Assembly (NCBI GenBank): GCA_905209765.1
Contig: CAJLUE010000014.1
Location: 1 to 33,970, forward strand
DNA: 33,970 nt
DNA from: an uncultured Collinsella sp.
Lineage (GTDB): Bacteria; Actinomycetota; Coriobacteriia; Coriobacteriales; Coriobacteriaceae
Direction of reading: 5' to 3'
Shown piece after piece: positions 17,098 to 24,324 of the stretch (positions are counted from its first letter, which is position 1; every line of letters begins with the position of its first letter). A program made the translations under genes and the position numbers. The notes under the pieces were generated by a model, which was given only the letters and a program-made list of their open reading frames with translations, had not been told where the DNA came from and searched no databases.

Positions 17098-17209
17098 GGG
17101 TAGTCTTTTTGGGACGGGGCTTTTTTAGCTACCCTATGTCAAACATGTCTTAAGCTTTGAGGGCTCCGGATGGGGCAGCTAAAAAAGCCCCGTCCCAAAA
17201 AGACTACCC
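17098..17209. repeat. Repeat C: perfect 33-bp inverted repeat upstream of selC
   Basis: The left arm at 17098-17130 begins GGGTAGTCTTTTTGGGACGG. The right arm at 17177-17209 is its exact reverse complement over all 33 positions. The 46-nt centre includes GTCAAACATG, which also follows the related half-copy at 33848-33880. The arms contain T/A runs, so it could terminate transcripts from either side. Its right arm overlaps where the -35 region of selC would be. Confidence 0.93.
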
Positions 17210-17217
17210 TGCTAGTT

Positions 17218-17226
17218 TGGTAAAAT
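17218..17226 (+). promoter_or_regulatory. Candidate selC promoter (extended -10)
   Basis: TGGTAAAAT matches an extended -10 (TGn then TAAAAT) 12 nt before the mature tRNA-Sec 5' end. No good -35 is seen; the corresponding bases fall inside the right arm of repeat C. Confidence 0.4.
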
Positions 17227-17238
17227 ATCGCCGCACTT

Positions 17239-17335
17239 GGGAACGGATGGGCTCCGGTGGGCTCCGCGGTCCTCAAAACCGTTGCGAGGCGTGCAAAACG
17301 TCTTGGATGTGTTCGATTCACATACGTTCCCGCCA
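17239..17335 (+). tRNA. selC: tRNA-Sec (anticodon TCA)
   Basis: A 97-nt selenocysteine tRNA. The acceptor is GGGAACGG (17239-17246) against ACGTTCCC (17324-17331): seven pairs plus a G·A at the eighth position. The D-stem has six pairs closed by the 4-nt loop CGGT (17249-17264), a hallmark of tRNA-Sec. The anticodon stem GCGGT/ACCGT holds the loop CCTCAAA with TCA at 17273-17275. The long variable arm has eight pairs around GCAAA (17285-17305). The T-arm is ATGTG-TTCGATT-CACAT. Discriminator G17332 is followed by an encoded CCA. Overall order and sizes match E. coli selC. The location next to selAB and a downstream terminator support it as a functional monocistronic gene. Confidence 0.96.
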
Positions 17336-17343
17336 TACGCTAC

Positions 17344-17399
17344 CAGCGCTTTTGTGCTCGCGGTCTTGCTGCGTGCCGCAAAGGCGCTGTTTTGTTTTT
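17344..17399 (+). terminator. Intrinsic terminator of selC
   Basis: An 11-bp stem (17344-17354 with 17379-17389, one T·G pair) encloses a 24-nt loop and is followed by TTTTGTTTTT. It begins 9 nt after the tRNA-Sec CCA end. Confidence 0.85.
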
Positions 17400-17490
17400 G
17401 CACGGGCTCGCCGTGTCGTCTGCCTTGTCGCCTACGGTAATTGGTCCCGTGCGTTGGGCTTTGAACGTGCCGATGGAGGTGTTTTGTCGT

Positions 17491-18123
17491 ATGACTACCG
17501 TAAGACGTGCCAATCTTTCTTGTGTTGTCCAGGCGGGCGGGCTGTCCTCGCGCATGGGCTGCGATAAGGCGCGCATGGCGTTTTGCGGCGAGCCGCTCAT
17601 CGAGCGCGTGCTGGGTCGGCTGGCGCCAGTTGCCGGCGAGTTGGTCGTGACGACTTCGCGTCCCGGCGAGCTTGCCTATCTTGAGGAGCGCGCGTTTGGC
17701 GGCCTGGTGCCGCAAATAGTTCCGGACCTTGAGGGGCCGGCGGGTGCCATGCGCGGCATCGCGAGTTCGTTGGCTGCGGCTCGGCTTCCTCTCGCGGCTA
17801 TCGTCGCCTGTGATATGCCGTTTGTCTCGCCGGAACTCATCGGCGCGCTTGCCGATCGTGTTGAGGCCGAGGCGCTCGACGTGTGCGTGCCGCGCGAGAA
17901 GCGGGGGATTGAGCCGCTGTGCGCCGTCTGGCGCCGTGACGCGTGTGCGCCGGTTGCCCAAGAGTTGCTCGACCAGGACCGCCAACGCATTCGCTGCTTG
18001 ATCAATCGCGTTCAGGCTGGTTATATAGATGAGCCGCAGATCGTTAAGGCCGCGGGCTCGACGCTCTGCTTCGAAAACGTCAATACACCCGAGGAGTTTG
18101 CGGCAGCCGAGCTGCTCGCCTAG
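17491..18123 (+). CDS. mobA: Molybdenum cofactor guanylyltransferase (MobA)
   Basis: 210-residue nucleotidyltransferase that attaches GMP to molybdopterin, giving the MGD cofactor used by formate dehydrogenase-type enzymes. The GTP-binding signature is VVQAGGLSSRMGCDKARM near the N-terminus, followed by GEPLIERVL, DLEGPAGAMRGI, ACDMPFVSPELI and the late FENVNTPEEF typical of the family. The RMGxDK form favours MobA over the cytidylyltransferase MocA used for xanthine dehydrogenase-type cofactors. The ATG at 17491 is chosen because GGAGGT lies ten bases upstream; an alternative ATG at 17473 would bury that site, and longer readings run into selC. It is co-directional with and 15 nt before the DUF3343 gene. 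Confidence 0.9.
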   Translation: MTTVRRANLSCVVQAGGLSSRMGCDKARMAFCGEPLIERVLGRLAPVAGELVVTTSRPGELAYLEERAFGGLVPQIVPDLEGPAGAMRGIASSLAAARLPLAAIVACDMPFVSPELIGALADRVEAEALDVCVPREKRGIEPLCAVWRRDACAPVAQELLDQDRQRIRCLINRVQAGYIDEPQIVKAAGSTLCFENVNTPEEFAAAELLA

Positions 18124-18138
18124 ACGATTGGAGTTGCC

Positions 18139-18534
18139 ATGTCTCACGATATTTGCCCCGACACGGGAGAGCCTTGCACTTGCGATGGTTCCGAGCCCTG
18201 TACCTGCGGCTGCGGTGGCTGTGGACATACTGCGGAAGAGGAAGCGGCCGCCGCGGCGTATCGTGAGGCACACCGCGAAGGCCCATCCGGTGATGCCCTC
18301 GACCACGAGCGCAAGATTATCGTGTCGTTTGACAGCACCTTCGATGTGATGGAATGCGAGCAGCTGTGCCTGGATGCCGGCGTGCCCGGGCGCATCATGC
18401 CATTGCCGGGCTCCATTACCGCGGGTTGCGGCCTGTGCTGGGCCATGCCGTTCTCGGGCGATGCGCTTGCCGCCTTCCGCGCTGCCACCGAAGGCCGCAT
18501 AACCCCTGCCGACTACCATCAGCTCGTCCTCTAA
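18139..18534 (+). CDS. DUF3343 protein (putative Se/S-carrier-like) with Cys-rich N-terminus
   Basis: 131 residues in two parts. Residues 1-30 hold seven cysteines (6, 13, 15, 21, 23, 25, 28) with a repeated EPCTC unit, followed by an Ala/Glu helix. Residues about 60-128 match the DUF3343 family, seen as IIVSFDSTFDVMECEQL, GVPGRIMPLPGSITAGCGLC with Cys97 and Cys100. Pfam describes this family as putative Se/S carrier protein-like; the function is not proven. Typical DUF3343 proteins are about 75-90 residues, so the Cys-rich front is an addition that could bind metal, selenium or sulfur (inference). A TTGGAG site precedes the ATG. The position after mobA and near selABC supports a role in selenium or molybdoenzyme maturation. 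Confidence 0.8.
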   Translation: MSHDICPDTGEPCTCDGSEPCTCGCGGCGHTAEEEAAAAAYREAHREGPSGDALDHERKIIVSFDSTFDVMECEQLCLDAGVPGRIMPLPGSITAGCGLCWAMPFSGDALAAFRAATEGRITPADYHQLVL

Positions 18535-18543
18535 CCACCAACA

Positions 18544-18573
18544 CCACCACAAAGGTGCCCAATGTGGTGGTTT
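18544..18573 (+). terminator. Possible weak terminator after the DUF3343 gene
   Basis: Perfect 8-bp stem CCACCACA (18544-18551) with TGTGGTGG (18563-18570), 11-nt loop, only three T residues after it. Its place between two co-directional genes supports it; the short T-run weakens it. The rest of the 250-nt gap to gdhA has an imperfect direct repeat (18569-18604) and a possible promoter, TTGCTG at 18690 and CATACT at 18714. Confidence 0.45.
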
Positions 18574-18785
18574 GGAACACGTGGACGAAACAGGTTTGAA
18601 ACACAGGTTTTGCACGTCAGGTGCTCAAAAACGCTTCTACCTGCATCGTAATCAAAACGAAACATCTGCTCGCCGGCTTATGCGAAACTTTGCTGCAACA
18701 GTGCGATATTATCCATACTCGATAAAGCTCGCGGCGCATGGGGTGTCGCGACTGACATTTTTCTTTTCCATCAATTGGAGGAAGC

Positions 18786-20141
18786 ATGAGCTACACGCAG
18801 AAAGTTCTCGACGAGCTCAAGGCCCGCTATCCCGAGCAGCCTGAGTTCATCCAGGCCGCGACCGAGATCCTCGGCACCATCCAGCCGGCGCTCGACGCCC
18901 ATCCCGAGTACGAGGAGGCCGCTCTGCTTGAGCGCCTCGTCGAGCCCGAGCGCATCGTCATGTTCCGTGTCCCCTGGGTCGACGACCAGGGCAAGGTTCA
19001 GGTCAACCGCGGTTACCGCGTCGAGTTCAACTCTGCCATTGGACCCTACAAGGGCGGCCTGCGCTTTAACCCGACGGTCACTTTGGGTATGCTCAAGTTC
19101 CTGGGCCTGGAGCAGATCCTCAAGAACAGCCTGACCACCCTTCCCATGGGCGGCGGCAAGGGCGGCTCCGACTTTGACCCCAAGGGCAAGTCCAACAACG
19201 AGATCATGCACTTCTGCCAGTCCTTCATGACCGAGCTCTATCGCCACATCGGCCCCAACACCGACGTTCCCGCCGGCGACCTGGGCGTTGGCGGCCGCGA
19301 GGTTGCCTACCTGTTCGGTCAGTACAAGCGCCTGACCAACGAGTGGACCGGCGTCCTTACCGGCAAGGGCCTCTCCTTTGGCGGCTCGCTCGCCCGTACC
19401 GAGGCTACCGGCTACGGTCTGGCCTACTTTGTGGACGAGTACCTCAAGAGCCGCGGCGACTCCTTCGAGGGCAAGAACGTCGTCGTTCACGGCTCCGGTA
19501 ACGTCGCCATCTATGCAGTCCAGAAGGTCACCCAGCTCGGCGGTAAGGTGCTGGCCTGCTCCGACACCCACGGCTGGGTCGAGGATCCCGACGGCATCGA
19601 CTACACCGTGCTCGAGCATGTCTACAACAAGAAGCGCTCCGGCCACGACAAGGGCGTCACGCTCGCTATGTACGTTGACGAGAAGCCCAACGCCGTGTGG
19701 CACGAGGGCGACGGCCGCGGCGTGTGGCAGCTGCCCTGCGACATCGCGCTGCCCTGCGCTCGCGAGAACACGCTGCTGCTCGAGGACGCCCAGGCGCTCG
19801 TCGCCAACGGCTGCAAGGTGGTCGGCGAGGGCGCGAACATGCCCACGACCATCGAGGCCACGACCTACTTCCAGGAGAACGGCGTCGCCTTTATGCCCGG
19901 TAAGGCTGCCAACGCCGGCGGCGTGCTCGTGTCCGGCCTGGAGATGAGCCAGAACGCTGAGCACCTGTCCTGGACCTTCGAGGAGGTCGACGGCAAGCTC
20001 GAGCAGCTCATGCGCGGCATGTTCCACAACGTGGACGACACCGCCAAGAAGTACGGCGAGGAGGGCAACTTCGTCATGGGCGCCAACATCGCCGGCTTCC
20101 TGAAGGTTGCCGACGCCATGCTCGCCCAGGGCGTCTGCTAA
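18786..20141 (+). CDS. gdhA: NADP-type glutamate dehydrogenase
   Basis: 451-residue hexameric-type glutamate dehydrogenase interconverting 2-oxoglutarate plus ammonium and glutamate. The substrate domain shows IGPYKGGLRF (Lys89) and the catalytic LPMGGGKGGSDF (Lys125), followed by GPNTDVPAGDLGVGGRE. The nucleotide-binding domain shows VVVHGSGNVAIYAVQ; a small-residue GxGxxA-type fingerprint fits the NADP-preferring bacterial class I, and the length equals the E. coli enzyme (about 447). GGAGG lies four bases before the ATG. The codon choice is strongly biased (mostly GGC, CTC, GAG, AAG), suggesting high expression. It is monocistronic: about 250 nt separate it from the upstream gene and a strong terminator follows. 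Confidence 0.96.
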   Translation: MSYTQKVLDELKARYPEQPEFIQAATEILGTIQPALDAHPEYEEAALLERLVEPERIVMFRVPWVDDQGKVQVNRGYRVEFNSAIGPYKGGLRFNPTVTLGMLKFLGLEQILKNSLTTLPMGGGKGGSDFDPKGKSNNEIMHFCQSFMTELYRHIGPNTDVPAGDLGVGGREVAYLFGQYKRLTNEWTGVLTGKGLSFGGSLARTEATGYGLAYFVDEYLKSRGDSFEGKNVVVHGSGNVAIYAVQKVTQLGGKVLACSDTHGWVEDPDGIDYTVLEHVYNKKRSGHDKGVTLAMYVDEKPNAVWHEGDGRGVWQLPCDIALPCARENTLLLEDAQALVANGCKVVGEGANMPTTIEATTYFQENGVAFMPGKAANAGGVLVSGLEMSQNAEHLSWTFEEVDGKLEQLMRGMFHNVDDTAKKYGEEGNFVMGANIAGFLKVADAMLAQGVC

Positions 20142-20168
20142 ATCTTCGCTCGATATAGCATCGCAGAA

Positions 20169-20200
20169 GGCTCCCAGTCATCTTGGCTGGGAGCCTTTTT
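20169..20200 (+). terminator. Intrinsic terminator of gdhA
   Basis: Perfect 9-bp stem GGCTCCCAG (20169-20177) with CTGGGAGCC (20187-20195), 9-nt loop, then TTTTT. Confidence 0.95.
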
Positions 20201-20263
20201 CTATGGTGACGATGGCGGCGGCCCCTCGTTTGGTACACTTAAAAGTACTGGACAAGTGAAGAG

Positions 20264-21178
20264 ATGGGGGAGAACGTGCTCAAGTTCGGTACCTACGTCC
20301 GTGTTGGAAACGCGGCCGAAGCCTATGAGCTCTTACAGAAGAACCGCAACAACAAAATTGTGGGCGGCGGCATCTGGATGCGCCTGGGTTCGCGTCGCGT
20401 GGCGACGGCGATTGACCTTTCGGCCTGCGGACTCGATCAGATCGAGGAGACCGAGACCGAATTTCGCATCGGCGCCATGTGCACCCTGCGTCAGCTCGAG
20501 CGTCATGCTGGGCTCAACGCGCTTGTCAACAATGTCTTTGAGTTCGCCGTCCACGACATCGTGGGCGTGCAGCTGCGCAATACCGCCACGGTGGGCGGCA
20601 GCATCTACGGCCGCTTTGGCTTCTCGGACGTTCTCTCCGCCTTTCTCGCGCTCGATTCCTATGTTGAGCTGACGGGGGCCGGCCGCGTGCCGCTCGCCGA
20701 GTTCGTGGACATGGGCTATGTGCGCGACGTGATCGAGCACGTCGTGGTCGTTAAGCACGACTATCGCGCAAGCTACGAGGCCGTGCGCAAGGCCGCGACC
20801 GACTTCCCCTCGCTGAACGTCACTGCCGCCTGGTGGGACAACAGCTGGCATGTCACCGTGGGTGCCCGCCCGCTGCGCGCGACCCTGCTGCAGGGCGAGG
20901 CATGTGGCCTTACCGCCGAGCAGCCTTCCGAGGACGAGCTGCGCGCCCTGGCCGCGTCCGTACGCGCGTTGAGCTACGGCACCAACCTGTGGGGCTCGGC
21001 TGACTACCGCCGCCGCATCTCGGCACCGTTGGCGATTCAGGCCGTGCGCCGCGCCGCCGGCATCGAGCTTTCGGCCGCGCTTGCCCGCGAGCTCGAGACC
21101 GTGCAGGTCCCTAAGTTCGCCACGGACGAGTATTCCTGCCGCCGCGTGCCCGGCGTCGATTCTAGCGAGGTGCGCTAA
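20264..21178 (+). CDS. Molybdenum hydroxylase FAD-binding subunit (XdhB/YgfM-like)
   Basis: 304-residue FAD subunit of a xanthine dehydrogenase-type enzyme, passing electrons from the 2Fe-2S clusters to FAD. The FAD_binding_5 domain shows IVGGGIWMRLG and HDIVGVQLRNTATVGGSIYGRFGFSD (split here only by my quotation: the QLRNTATVGGSI core is the family fingerprint). The C-terminal part from about residue 215 fits the CO dehydrogenase flavoprotein C-terminal domain. The start is uncertain: ATG at 20264, or GTG at 20276 giving the more usual MLKFGTYV and lying just after GGGGGAG. Its last codon overlaps the next gene by one base (TAATG). The pair resembles E. coli ygfM/xdhD, whose substrate is not established. 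Confidence 0.87.
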   Translation: MGENVLKFGTYVRVGNAAEAYELLQKNRNNKIVGGGIWMRLGSRRVATAIDLSACGLDQIEETETEFRIGAMCTLRQLERHAGLNALVNNVFEFAVHDIVGVQLRNTATVGGSIYGRFGFSDVLSAFLALDSYVELTGAGRVPLAEFVDMGYVRDVIEHVVVVKHDYRASYEAVRKAATDFPSLNVTAAWWDNSWHVTVGARPLRATLLQGEACGLTAEQPSEDELRALAASVRALSYGTNLWGSADYRRRISAPLAIQAVRRAAGIELSAALARELETVQVPKFATDEYSCRRVPGVDSSEVR

Positions 21179-24009
21179 TGGCTGCCAAACTCATAGATCT
21201 TTCCTTTACGCTCAACGGCCGCAAGGTCAAGGTTCAGATTGCCCCCGACACCATGCTCTTTGCGCTGCTGCGCGAGCAGGGCTGCGCGTCGGTGCGCTGC
21301 GCCTGCGAAACCACCAACTGCGGTCTGTGCACGGTGTGGCTCGACGGCGACCCGGTGCTGAGCTGCTCGGTTCCCGCCGCCCGTGTTGAGGGACACACCA
21401 TCACCACGCTCGAGGGCCTCAAGGCCGAGTCCGAGGCACTGGCCCGTGCGATGGCTGCCGAAGGTGCCGAGCAGTGCGGTTTTTGCGCCCCCGGCCTCAT
21501 CATGAACGTGCTGGCGCTTGCCCGCGCCGCCAAGGAGGACCCGAGCCTCGTCGCCACGCGCGAGGAGCTCTCGCGCCAGCTCGCCGGCAACCTCTGCCGT
21601 TGCAGCGGCTACGAGAGCCAGCTGCGCGCCATCGTCCGCTTTCTCAACGAGTCCGGCGTGCAGGTAGGCTTTGAGATGCCCGAGCTGCCGGTCAACGACA
21701 CCAGCTGCGACGGTGTCTCCTACAAGCAGATTACCCACAAGCAACCCAAGAAGGACTCGAAGGCCCTGCTCGAGGGCCGTCCCGTCTACACGGGCGACCT
21801 GGTGCCCGCCGGCGCCCTGATTGTCAAGCTCAAGCGCAGCCCCTATGCCCGCGCCAAGATTCGCTCCATCGACACGTCGCGCGCCTTAAAGGTGCCGGGC
21901 GTCGTGGGCGTCTACACCTACGAGGACGTGCCCAAGCGCCGCTTTACCATCGCCGGCCAGAGCTATCCGCAGCCGAGTCCCTACGACCGCCTGATCCTCG
22001 AGAACCTCGTGCGGTATCAAAACGAGGAGGTGGCGATTGTCGCCGCCGAGACCGAGGAGGCCGCCGACAAGGCACTCAAGCTCATTAAGGTCGACTACGA
22101 GGTGCTCGAGCCACTGCTCGACTTTACCCAGGCACTCGATAACGACATCGTGGTCCATCCCGAGGGCGACGTGACCTTTATGTTCCCGCAGGGCGGCGAC
22201 GTTGCTCGCAACCTGGTATGCAGCGGCACGAGCGACTTTGGCGATTTGGACGAGGCCTTCGCCCAGAGCGACATCGTCTTCACCCGCACCTACACCAGCC
22301 AGGCCACGCAGACCGCGCCCATGGAGACCTTCCGCGCCTTTGCGACGACCGACGCGTTCGGGCGCATCTCGGTGACCACCTCCACGCAGGTACCCTTCCA
22401 CGTGCGCCGCATGGTCGCGCAGTCGCTCGATATTCCGCAGTCGCAGGTGCAGGTCATTAAGCCGCGCATCGGCGGCGGCTTTGGCTCCAAACAGACGGGC
22501 TGCTGTGAGATCTTCGTGGCGTTTGTGACGCAGCAGACCGGCCGTCCGAGCTATTGCTGCTACACCCGCGAGGAGACCATCACCGCGGGCAACTCGCGCC
22601 ACCAGATGCAGATGACCGTCAAGCTGGGCGCCATGCACGACGGCACCATCACGGCCATCGACCTGCACACGCTGTCCAACGCCGGCGCGTACGGCGAACA
22701 CGCCACCACGACGATCGGCCTCTCGGGCCACAAGAGTCTGCCCATCTACAACCACGTGAAGGCGAGCCGCTTTAGCTGGGACGCCGTCTACACCAATACC
22801 AACCGCGGCGGCGCGTATCGCGGCTACGGTGCCACCCAGGGCCAGTTTGCCGTGGAGAGCGCCGTTAACGAGCTCGCCGACATGCTGCACATGGACCCCG
22901 CCGACCTGCGCCTTAAGAACATGGTGCACGAGGGCGAGACCATGCCGCAGTACTACAACGAGAAGCTCAACGCCTGCGCGCTCGACCGTTGCCTGCTGCG
23001 TGCGATGGACATGATTGGCTGGCGCGACAAGCCGCTGGCCGTTGACCTGGGCGACCGCGTACGCGCCCTGGGCTGTGCGCTCACCATGCAGGGCTCGGGC
23101 ATTTCCAACGTGGATATCGGCGGCATCGACATGCGCCTGGAAGAGGACGGCTTCATTACCATCGGCACCGGCGCCACCGATAACGGCATGGGCGTCGACA
23201 CGATTCTGGCGCAGATTGCCGCCGAGGAGCTGGGCGTGGAGAGCTCGCTGATTGTGGTGCGCGGCGTGGACACCGACGTGTCGCCGTTCGACGCCGGCTC
23301 GTACGCGAGCTCGGGCACGTATGTGACGGGCCTGGCTGCCAAGAACGCCGCGACCGAGCTGCGCGAGAAGATTTGCGCCAAGGCCGCTCAGATGTGGGAC
23401 GTGGACGCCGCCGACGTGGTCTTCGATGGCCAGTACGTGCGCCTGTCCGACGAGCGTGCCGCGCGCGAGCAGAACCGCTACCTCACGCTGCGCGACTTTG
23501 CCAACCTGTGCGTCAAGAACATCGCGGGCGGCGACGCGCTCACCTCGCATGCCTCTGCCTGCCTGCCCGTTTCGCCTCCGCCGTTTATGGCCGGTATTGC
23601 CGAGGTCGAGGTCGACAAGGCCACCGGCAAGGTGACCGTGGTGGACTACGCGGCGGCTGTGGACTGCGGCACCGTGATCAATGAGGCGCTCGCGCGCGTC
23701 CAGGCCGAGGGCGGCATTGCCCAGGGTATCGGCCACGCGCTCTACGAGATTGTCGAGCACGACGACCGCGGTCGCCTGCGCACCGGCAACTTTATGAGCT
23801 ACAAGCTGCCCACGCGTCTGGATATCGGCAGTATTCGCGTGGCCTTTGAGCCGAGCTACGAGCCGACGGGCCCGTTTGGCGCCAAGTCGATCGGCGAGGT
23901 CGTCATCAACACGCCGCTCGCCGCCGTGGCCTCGGCCGTGGCGCACGCCACCGGCCACCAGGTGCGCTCGCTGCCGATTACGCCCGAGAAGGCCCTGCTG
24001 GGGGAGTAG
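21178..24009 (+). CDS. xdhD: Fused 2Fe-2S/molybdopterin hydroxylase subunit (XdhD-like, selenium-dependent xanthine dehydrogenase type)
   Basis: 943-residue subunit. Residues 1-150 carry two [2Fe-2S] clusters: Cys43, Cys48, Cys51, Cys63 (CETTNCGLC) and Cys100, Cys103, Cys140, Cys142. Residues about 180-930 are the molybdopterin domains of the xanthine dehydrogenase family, with RIGGGFGSKQ, GGAYRGYGATQGQF, and the catalytic Glu907 in GAKSIGEVV. The domain order (FeS fused to Mo, FAD on a separate gene) and the length match E. coli XdhD (about 956) and enzymes annotated as selenium-dependent xanthine dehydrogenase, which hold a labile, non-Sec selenium. No in-frame TGA is present. Likely substrate is a purine or other N-heterocycle; selenium dependence is inferred from resemblance and from the nearby selenium genes. 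Confidence 0.88.
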   Translation: MAAKLIDLSFTLNGRKVKVQIAPDTMLFALLREQGCASVRCACETTNCGLCTVWLDGDPVLSCSVPAARVEGHTITTLEGLKAESEALARAMAAEGAEQCGFCAPGLIMNVLALARAAKEDPSLVATREELSRQLAGNLCRCSGYESQLRAIVRFLNESGVQVGFEMPELPVNDTSCDGVSYKQITHKQPKKDSKALLEGRPVYTGDLVPAGALIVKLKRSPYARAKIRSIDTSRALKVPGVVGVYTYEDVPKRRFTIAGQSYPQPSPYDRLILENLVRYQNEEVAIVAAETEEAADKALKLIKVDYEVLEPLLDFTQALDNDIVVHPEGDVTFMFPQGGDVARNLVCSGTSDFGDLDEAFAQSDIVFTRTYTSQATQTAPMETFRAFATTDAFGRISVTTSTQVPFHVRRMVAQSLDIPQSQVQVIKPRIGGGFGSKQTGCCEIFVAFVTQQTGRPSYCCYTREETITAGNSRHQMQMTVKLGAMHDGTITAIDLHTLSNAGAYGEHATTTIGLSGHKSLPIYNHVKASRFSWDAVYTNTNRGGAYRGYGATQGQFAVESAVNELADMLHMDPADLRLKNMVHEGETMPQYYNEKLNACALDRCLLRAMDMIGWRDKPLAVDLGDRVRALGCALTMQGSGISNVDIGGIDMRLEEDGFITIGTGATDNGMGVDTILAQIAAEELGVESSLIVVRGVDTDVSPFDAGSYASSGTYVTGLAAKNAATELREKICAKAAQMWDVDAADVVFDGQYVRLSDERAAREQNRYLTLRDFANLCVKNIAGGDALTSHASACLPVSPPPFMAGIAEVEVDKATGKVTVVDYAAAVDCGTVINEALARVQAEGGIAQGIGHALYEIVEHDDRGRLRTGNFMSYKLPTRLDIGSIRVAFEPSYEPTGPFGAKSIGEVVINTPLAAVASAVAHATGHQVRSLPITPEKALLGE

Positions 24010-24033
24010 CGGGTCAGCGAACAAGTCGTTATG

Positions 24034-24063
24034 GGCGGGGCGGGGCAACTCGTCCCGCCTTTT
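24034..24063 (+). terminator. Intrinsic terminator of the molybdenum hydroxylase genes
   Basis: GGCGGG (24034-24039, or the overlapping copy at 24039-24044) pairs with CCCGCC (24054-24059) and is followed by TTTT. It lies 25 nt after the stop. Confidence 0.75.
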
Positions 24064-24149
24064 GCACTCGTGGTGAGGTCGTGAGCCTGTAAAAGGTGTG
24101 CGTGCGCTTGCCGTTCGTATCTGCTATCATTCCTAGTCTGTGCGTTCAT

Positions 24150-24233
24150 GCGGGCGTGGCGGAATTGGTAGACGCGCCAGATTTAGGTTCTGGTGGGATT
24201 CCCGTGAAGGTTCGAGTCCTTTCGCCCGCACCA
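24150..24233 (+). tRNA. tRNA-Leu (anticodon TAG)
   Basis: 84-nt class II tRNA. The acceptor GCGGGCG pairs with CGCCCGC, followed by discriminator A and encoded CCA. The D-loop has AATTGGTAGACGC. The anticodon stem CCAGA/TCTGG holds the loop TTTAGGT, giving TAG, which reads CUN/CUA leucine codons. A variable arm (TGGGATTCCCGT region) and a T-arm AAGG-TTCGAGT-CCTT are visible. A TATCAT -10-like box lies at 24125-24130. Confidence 0.95.
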
Positions 24234-24324
24234 TCGCACCTGCGTCGGCCCTGGCCGTCGCGACACTTTGTTGCATAAAGGTACCAGCACCTCAGATAAG
24301 CTGGGCAGTATGAGGAGGAACGTG

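Noticed and set aside
16945..17238. CRISPR array in the repeat-rich selB-selC gap
   Set aside because: The three repeats are different inverted repeats, not regularly spaced direct repeats with spacers, and no cas genes are near.
17257..17490. A longer mobA reading starting inside selC
   Set aside because: The extra residues come from tRNA-Sec and its terminator; the GGAGGT before 17491 marks the real start.
24096..24278. A small frame encoding AGVAELVDAPDLGSGG over the tRNA-Leu gene
   Set aside because: This is the well-known false translation of tRNA-Leu sequence; the cloverleaf explains the conservation.
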